This document shows positions 57,725-64,000 of a DNA stretch of 64,000 bases, in pieces. The position numbers and the translations under genes are program-made. The DNA is from Hyperoodon ampullatus. Its lineage: Eukaryota; Chordata; Mammalia; Artiodactyla; Ziphiidae. Position 1 is the stretch's first letter, and each line of letters starts with the position of its first letter. The stretch covers positions 10,497,492 to 10,561,491 of the forward strand of contig OX457061.1 of NCBI GenBank assembly GCA_949752795.1. The letters are read 5' to 3'. The notes beneath the pieces are model-generated. The model did not search any database and was not told the DNA's origin. It saw nothing but the letters and a program-made list of their open reading frames with translations.

Positions 57725-58190
57725 ACTTTATTTATTTATTGGAGTATTATTGCTTTACAGTGTTGTGTTAGTTTCTGCTGTACAACGAAGTGTAACAGCT
57801 ACATGTATACATATATCCCCTCTCTCTTGAACCTCCCTCCCACCCCCACCCCCCATCCCAGCCCTCTAGGTCATCACAGAGCACCGAGCTGAGCTCCCTG
57901 CGCTATACAGCAGCTTCCCACTAGCTGTCTATTTTACACATGATAGTGTATATATGTCAATGCTACTTTCTCAATTCATCCCACCCTCCCCTTCCCCGCC
58001 ATGTCCACAAGTCCGTTCTCTACATCTGTGTCTCTTTTCCTGCCCTGCAGATAGGTTCATCAGTACCATTTTTCTAGATTCCGTATATATGAGTTAATTT
58101 ACGATGTTTGTGTTTCTCTTTCTGACTTCCTTCACTCTGTATGACAGACTCTAGGTTCACGCACATCACTACAACTTGACTGAAAATACC
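57725..58190 (-). repeat. L1 3' UTR, antisense
   Basis: Antisense cetartiodactyl L1 3' region: GAGTATTATTGCTTTACAGT, CTCTAGGTCATCACAGAGC, TATACAGCAGCTTCCCACTAG, CACAAGTCCGTTCTCTACATC and CTTCCTTCACTCTGTATGAC. It is 5'-truncated and non-coding. Confidence 0.92.
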
Positions 58191-58194
58191 TCCT

Positions 58195-59100
58195 TATAAT
58201 ATGTGCATAATAAATAATCTCTTCTATCCACTCACTGTGTAAGAAAACATAGTCCAGAGAGTGAGAAATAGATAAAATGAATGGCGTATTGCTTATAATA
58301 GCTCTTGCATATGTAGTTACAGTAGTAATGAAGTGAGAATGATGTTAGAAATAGCTTTCAATAATGTCAGAAAACCATCAAAAGCCTAAGTGCTTGCAGG
58401 GTTCTAGTTACCATGGTGACTAAGACTGTCGAAGCAGAATGGAATACTTGATGAGATTATTTAAGGCAGCATCTTGAGACATGTATTTGAGATATGCACC
58501 TGTGCCTACCAGTGATATCCATGACTTTTGAAACAGCAGAGGCCTGCAAATCACTAATTATTGACTCCAGAGGAGCAAATACTCAAAGCCAAAATAAATG
58601 TTGGAGGCAATAAAGAAACAAATATGCAAAGAAGTGCACCAAAGTGAAGTGTATTGATCTTAAATAAAAATAATGGCAGAAATTTTTATTAAACATGCTC
58701 CTTATATTTCAAAGTAAAGAAGAAATCCTCTACAATGCTTTCTTCAACAGTCTATTTTTAGGATGCCCTGGTTCCTATATAGGAAAGGATAACTGAGAAA
58801 TTAACAGTTTTTTCCACTGTCCCCTTTCTCGCCCCACCCCCTCTTGCGCTCTCTCTTACTTCTCTCGTCCCTCTTTTTTTCTCATTTCTCTTCCTTCTTC
58901 AAAAAATTAGTACTTTCCTAGAGGCAAAGTTCTGCGAAGAGGTAATAATAAAGTATATGTTATTTCAGAGGTAATACTCTAAACTACCTGTACAAGCTTG
59001 TGATGCCTGCTTTCATTTTATATGGTTTGCTACCCAAAATAGTTGCACTTGCAGTTGAGGTGGGCTGCCACCAGGGTGCAGTAGGTGTCATAATCACGTG
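58195..59100. other. Unique intronic sequence
   Basis: No gene or repeat recognised. Confidence 0.5.
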
Positions 59101-59104
59101 ATCT

Positions 59105-59420
59105 AGAGAAGCATTGACTGACAGAAATTTAATGTGAGCCACAAATGTGATTTAAAATTTTTCTAGTAGCCAGGTTTTAAAAACGTAAAAAGAAAAAAGT
59201 GAAATTAATTTTAACAGTATATTTTATTTGATCCAATATATCTAAAATATTTTCTTTCAACATGTAATCAATATAGAAAAAGTATTGAGATCTTTTACAT
59301 TCTTTTTTTTATACTGAGTTTTTGAAGTACACTGAATATTTTACACTTTCACACATTTCAATTCTAATTAGACACATTTCAAGTACTCATTAGCCACATG
59401 TGGCTACTGGCTCAGGCAGA
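59105..59420. repeat. hAT/Charlie-type MER DNA transposon fossil
   Basis: The interior GAAATTAATTTTAACAGTATA, TTATTTGATCCAATATATCT and CAACATGTAATCAATATAG, with the end CATTTCAAGTACTCATTAGC then CACATGTGGCTACTGGC, marks a widespread mammalian nonautonomous hAT element. It is related to the copy at 7545. Confidence 0.75.
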
Positions 59421-59644
59421 ATTCCTCCACCTTTCATTTCTGTTCTCAAAATGGTCCACTGTGCTTTCCAGTGGATACATACTGGCTGTTTTGGGAGGTT
59501 CTCTTCTTCATAGTCCATCTTCTGTCCCCATTGTTTCTTCTCTCTCTTCCTGCACAGATACTGATAGTGTGCAGGTCTTTTGGCTGTTGGTGATTTATTC
59601 CCACCCGTTTGTATTTTGGGATTTGAAGGCTACTTTATCGCTTA

Positions 59645-59910
59645 CTATTTTAGTTTGCTGAGGCTATCATAACAAAATACCACACTCTGGGTGGCTTAAA
59701 CAACAGAAGTTTATTCTCTCACAGTTCTGGAGGCTGGAAGTCCAAGGTCAGCATGTCGGCAGGGTTGGTTCCTGCTAAAGCCTCTCTCCTTGGCTTGCAA
59801 ATGGCCATTTTCTTGCTCTGTCCTCACATGGTCGTCTCTTTGAGCATGTGCATCCCAGGTGTCTCTCTGTGTGCCCTAATCTTCTGCTTATTAGGACACA
59901 ACTCAGAGTT
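59645..59910 (-). repeat. MaLR-type LTR fragment, antisense
   Basis: Antisense MaLR: GCTGAGGCTATCATAACAAAA, CTGGGTGGCTTAAACAACAG, CTCACAGTTCTGGAGGCTGG and GGTTCCTGCTAAAGCC. It breaks off after the TGTGCCCTAATCTTC region. Confidence 0.8.
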
Positions 59911-60039
59911 TTTGACTTGTTATCAAAACAAGTCACAATGTTGTTGTCAACAGCATTCTAAGAGTGAGCTCCCAGAGAAGGACTTTACTAATGTAGAATC
60001 AAAATCTAGGTTGTTTTTCCCTGTGGTAGAAAGGAGAGA

Positions 60040-60187
60040 GTATTAGATTACAGGCGCAAAGGGGTTATGAATTTCAGTCATAACTCAACAGTTTACCAGC
60101 CATGAGTTCCCAGGCAAATCATTTAAGCTCTCTGATCCTCATTTTAGTGTGTGTGTGTGTCTGTGGGTGTCTGTGTGTGTGTGTGTT
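60040..60187 (+). repeat. MIR fragment followed by (TG)n
   Basis: MIR phrases CAGTTTACCAGCCATGAGTT and AAGCTCTCTGATCCTCATTT end in an interrupted TG repeat at 60149-60187. Confidence 0.6.
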
Positions 60188-60189
60188 TA

Positions 60190-61530
60190 TGTGTATTACA
60201 CATACCTATGCTGGGGAAGCCATGCATTTTAGTACCAGACTAAGGAAAGAGAAGCCAATGAAAGAGACTGTTAGAACAGAAAGAAGAGAGAGTTACAAGA
60301 TGGTGAGGAAGTGATGAGCCATGTCAATGTCATAGGGAGAACTGATATAAGGACTGGAAAGTGGCTATTGGACTTGGATTTTAGGTGTTGGTAGGCATCA
60401 GTTATCTTAGCTAATTCATTTTAGTAAAGGTGGTTGATTTATGGAAACTTGGAAGAAACTTTGTAAGTGCCATCTCGACTTTACATTTGAAACATCTCTG
60501 AGAAGTAGGTTTAATCATTTCCACTAATAGTCTCCCAACTTTCACTGATAAGAGTTGAGGATTTTAAAACACAGTGAGATTAGCGTCACGCTTTCGATTT
60601 CCTCTGAAAACTTGACAAAAGAATATGAGCAGCCAATTTATAACAAAGGTGCCTTTGCAAAATGTGAAATAGAAGGTCATTTAGCTTGTGGGATAATTCA
60701 CACAGCCCCATTTAATTTAATTCCATGGACCATTAATTTCCCATCTCTACCGACAGTAATAATGACCAAATGGTATATTCAGAGTTTAAAACCAGAGTCA
60801 AGCTCTGAATAGTAGAGGAATTTATCTAAAACTCTTTATAAAGTACCTTAGTTAATTTTGGACTCTAATCATATTCGAGTATAATAGCTTCTATGATATG
60901 TTTCACTAGAAAAAGGGTGATCATGGGACTTACCCTTTAGGAAGTTTTTTTAAAAAAAAACTTAAACACTGTTTTGAAAAAGACATTGCTGTCTTTATAG
61001 CTGAGTCTTCAGACTGGAATGGTAGATGCTCTAAATTCTTTTAACAAAAATTGTATAGAATTTAGTCAACATTGTTCATAGCTATAAATCAGAAAATACT
61101 TGTATATTACAACTTCCGTTTGGAGCCTTGTTCTAACCCTTTTAGGCCAACCACGTTTTATGTGCTTTTAGCCCTCATAGAAAAGTCCCTTCCTCTAAAG
61201 CCCTTTCCACTGAACACCTGAAATTATATAGTCATGAAATAAAATACTGAGTTCTAATTCTGTTTTCTTCCTTAACAAGATATATTACTGAGGTTTATTA
61301 AATTTGTCAGTTTGGGAAATGCAAAGGAACTTGTAGGCAAATGCTTACTTGAAAATTTGCAGAGAGGCTTTACATAGTATCTTTAAAGAAGCACTCAAGG
61401 GTTATCAGTTCTCATGAAGTTGATGTTGCTGCCTAATGCTTTTATATAAAATACTGTCTTCCTAGCAGTAGCCACTTGGTAAGAGTCTTAAAGATTCTAA
61501 CAGCAACTTCAATTTAAAAATAACTGATTA
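60190..61530. other. Unique intronic sequence, possible conserved block
   Basis: About 1.3 kb without recognised repeats. The part at about 60540-60815 is an AT-rich, homeodomain-site-rich stretch (several TAAT cores) with an 85-codon open frame that resembles no protein I know. It may be a conserved non-coding element, but this cannot be tested here. Confidence 0.4.
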
Positions 61531-61599
61531 GAGAAGCAAGAAGAACTACAGTCCTGCAGCCTGTGGAACAGAAACCACATTCACAGAAAGATGGACAAG

Positions 61600-62505
61600 A
61601 TGAAAAGGCAGAGGGCTATGTACCAGATGAAGGAACAAGATAAAACCCCAGAAAAACAACTAAATGAAGTGGAGGTAGGCAACTTTCCAGAAAAATAATT
61701 CAGAATAATGATAGTGAAGATGATCCAGGACCTCAGAAAAAGAATGGAGGCAAAGATCGAGAAGATGCAAGAAATGTTTAACAAAGACCTAGAAGAATTA
61801 AAGGACAAACAAACAGAGATGAACAATACAATAACTGAAATGAAAACTACACTAGAAGGAATCAATAGCAGAATAACTGAGGCAGAAGAACAGATAAGTG
61901 ACCTGGAAGACAGAATGGTGGAATTCACTGCTGCAGAACAGAATAAAGAAACAAGAATGAAAAGAAATGAGGACAGCCTAAGAGACCTCTGGGACAACAT
62001 TAAACGCAAACACATTCGCATTATAGGGGTCCCAGAAGGAGAAGAGAGAGAAAAAGGACCCGAAAAAATATTGGAAGAGATTATAGTCGAAAACTTCCCT
62101 AACATGGGAAAGGAAGTAGCCACCCAAGTCCAGGAAGTGCAGTGAGTCCCATTCGGGATAAACCCAAGGAGAAACATGCCGAGACACATAGTAATCAAAT
62201 TGGCAAAAATTAAAGACAAAGAAAAATTATTGAAAGCACCAAGGGAAAAATGACAAATAACATACAAGGGAACTCCCTTAAGGTTGACAGCTGGTTTCTC
62301 AGCAGAAACTCTATAAGCCAGAAGGGAGTGGCATGATATACTTAAAGTGATGAAAGGGAAGAACCTACAACCATGATTACTCTACCTGACAAGGATCTCA
62401 TTCAGATTCGATGGAAAAATCAAAAGCTTTACAGACAAGCAAAAGCCAAGAGAATTCAGCACCACCAAACCAGCTCTACAACAAATGCTAAAGGAACTTC
62501 TCTAA
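61600..62505 (+). pseudogene. L1 ORF1 remnant
   Basis: ORF1p is the L1 RNA-binding chaperone: coiled coil, RRM domain and C-terminal domain. The frame from ATG 61600 (MKRQRAMYQ; an in-frame ATG also at 61591) to TAA 62503 has no net frameshift but carries five in-frame stops, at 61696, 62143, 62251, 62314 and 62374. Several look like C-to-T changes in codons that were Arg or Gln. The coiled coil lies at roughly 61710-61950, and the RRM begins near the IRIIGVPEGEE motif at about 62017. The copy cannot make ORF1p. Confidence 0.9.
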
Positions 62506-62566
62506 GTGGGAAACACAAGACAAGAAAAGGACCTACAAAAAAAAAAAACCCAAAACAATTAAGAAA

Positions 62567-63959
62567 ATGGTCATAGGAACATACATATCGATGATTACCT
62601 TAAACGTGAATGGATTAAATACTCCAACCAAAAGACATGGGCTTGCTGAATGGATACAAAAACAAGACCCATCTATATGCTGTCTACAAGACACCCACTT
62701 CAGACCTAGGGAAACATACAGACTGAAAGTGAGGGGATGGAAAAAGATATTCCATGCAAATGGAAATCAAAAGAAAGCTGGAGTAGCAATACTCATATCA
62801 GATCAAATAGACTTTAAAATAAAGAATGTTACAAGAGACAAAGAAGGACACTACATAATGATCAAGGGATCAATCCAAGAAGAAGATATAACAATTATAA
62901 ATATATATGCACCCAACATAGGAGCACCTCAGTACATAAGGCAACTGCTAACAGCTATAAAAGAGGAAATCGACAGTAACACAATAATAGTGGGGGACTT
63001 TAACACCTCACTTACACCAATGGACAGATCATCCAAAAGGAAAATAAATAAGGAAACAGAAACTTTAAAAGACACAATAGACCAGATAGATTTAATTGAT
63101 ATTTATAGGACATTCCATCCAAAAACAGCAGATTATACCTTCTTCTCAAGTGCGCACGGAACATTCTCCAGGATAGATCACATCTTGGGTCACAAATCAA
63201 GCCTCAGTAAATTTAAGAAAATTGAAATCATATCAAGCATCTTTTCTGACCACAACGCTATGAGATTAGAAATGAATTACAGGGAAAAAAACGTAAAAAC
63301 CACAAACACATGGAAGCTAAACAATACGTTACTAAATAACCAAGAGATCACTGAAGAAATCAAAGAGGAAATCAAAAAATACCTAGAGACAAATGACAAT
63401 GAAAACACGATGATCCAAAACCTATGGGATGCAGCAAAAGCAGTTCTAAGAGGGAAGTTTATAGCTATACAAGCCTACCTCAAGAAACAAGAAAAATCTC
63501 AAACAATCTAACCTTACACCTAAAGGAACTAGAGAAAGAAGAACAAACAAAACCCAAAGTTAGCAGAAGGAAAGAAATAAAGATCAGAGCAGAAATAAAT
63601 GACATAGAAACAAAGAAAACAATAGCAAAGATCAATAAAACTAAAAGCTGGTTCTTTGAGAAGATAAACAAAATTGATAAACCATTAGCAAGACTCATCA
63701 AGAAAAAGAAGGAAGGACTCAAATCAATAAAATTAGAAATGAAAAAGGAGAAGTTACAACAGACACTGCAGAAATACAAAGCATCCTAAGAGACTACTAC
63801 CAGCAACTCTATGCCAATAAAATGGACAACCTGGAAGAAATGGACAAATTCTTAGAAAGGTATAACCTTCCAAGACTGAACCAGGAAGAAACAGAAAATA
63901 TGAACAGACCAATCACAAGTAATGAAATTGAAACTGTGATTAAAAATCTTCCTGCAGCA
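62567..63959 (+). pseudogene. L1 ORF2 remnant (endonuclease domain and start of linker)
   Basis: ORF2p carries the endonuclease and reverse transcriptase of L1. From ATG 62567 the frame is open to 63511. It covers the apurinic/apyrimidinic-type endonuclease: VNGLN near residue 15, VGDFNT with Asp144 and Asn146, and SDHNAM with Asp228 and His229. The catalytic Glu of the usual QETH motif is Asp here (codon 62690-62692). A 4-base loss near 63504 shifts the frame, a 3-base loss near 63578 does not, and a further 1-base loss near 63710 shifts it again. The reverse transcriptase motifs are not reached before the SINE. The copy is dead. Confidence 0.9.
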
Positions 63960-64000
63960 GGGCTTCCCTGGTGGCGCAGTGGTTGAGAATCCGCCTGCCG
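63960..64000 (+). mobile_element. CHR-type SINE, cut by window edge
   Basis: It starts GGGCTTCCCTGGTGGCGCAG right after CTGCAGCA in L1 ORF2 and continues past the last base. It is younger than the L1 it entered. CHR-1 or CHR-2 cannot be decided from 41 bases. Confidence 0.93.

Larger units (their letters stand above)
61531..63959 (+). mobile_element. Cetartiodactyl L1, 5'-truncated, entered by a SINE
   Basis: Sense L1 begins near GAGAAGCAAGAAGAACTAC just upstream of ORF1 and runs through the inter-ORF spacer into ORF2. It is the youngest-looking L1 in the window, close to the cetacean consensus as I recall it. The 5' UTR is missing. The + strand orientation matches SCAI transcription. At 63960 a CHR SINE interrupts ORF2, so the rest of the L1, if present, lies beyond the SINE and outside the window. 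Confidence 0.93.
53255..64000 (+). other. SCAI: SCAI intron 3 (open at window end)
   Basis: It starts GTTAGT and continues past the window. It contains eight CHR-type SINEs, MaLR and hAT fossils, and two L1 segments. No further SCAI exon was found. Confidence 0.85.

Noticed and set aside
61581..62267. A 228-codon open frame on the minus strand opposite L1 ORF1
   Set aside because: It is the antisense shadow of ORF1. The sense strand carries the recognisable L1 protein.
53255..64000. Search for SCAI exon 4, expected to begin with DLPQYGQ
   Set aside because: No matching codons with flanking splice sites were found in this stretch, so the exon is taken to lie beyond the window.

Overview
The window is vertebrate nuclear DNA, and its repeats point to a cetacean. 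It carries dozens of tRNA-derived CHR-type SINEs (the cetacean/hippo/ruminant family), with many copies of the short CHR-2 form that is abundant in whales and dolphins. It also has a cetartiodactyl L1. I see no BovB or Bov-A elements, which a ruminant would carry. The species cannot be fixed from this sequence alone.

Layout, left to right: (1) 1 to about 2320 is the distal 3' UTR of an upstream + strand gene, with a run of AATAAA signals. By mammalian gene order (PPP6C, SCAI, GOLGA1, all in one direction) this is probably PPP6C. (2) 2.3-5.2 kb is a short intergenic spacer. (3) About 5.19-5.89 kb is a CpG island promoter with two CCAAT boxes and the first coding exon of SCAI. (4) SCAI runs on the + strand: exon 1 (5428-5480), exon 2 (6189-6233), a 46.9 kb intron, exon 3 (53123-53254), then intron 3 to the window end. 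These exons encode residues 1-76 plus the first two bases of codon 77, in one continuous frame. The rest of SCAI lies to the right of the window. (5) Most of the two large introns is transposon sequence: young CHR SINEs in both orientations, old L1M blocks, MIR and L2, MER5A and MER20 hAT fossils, several MaLR/ERVL LTRs, and at 61.5-64 kb a younger L1 that is 5'-truncated, has broken reading frames, and is entered by a SINE at the window edge.

How it works together: SCAI is a nuclear cofactor that restrains MRTF/SRF transcription and also acts in DNA double-strand-break repair. Only its promoter and N-terminal region are visible here. The remaining sequence is intron.

I found no undescribed genetic system. 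The most unusual signals are three places where two or three SINEs landed one after another at the same target site, leaving three or four copies of the target duplication (39983-40680, 54482-55156, about 55538-56110). Others are an inverted SINE pair around SCAI exon 3, two splice-site-like candidate exons in intron 2, a run of near-perfect palindromes near 27.9 kb, and SINEs with an expanded internal tandem repeat. Repeat names come from remembered consensus sequences, not a database search, so subfamily names and outer edges are approximate.
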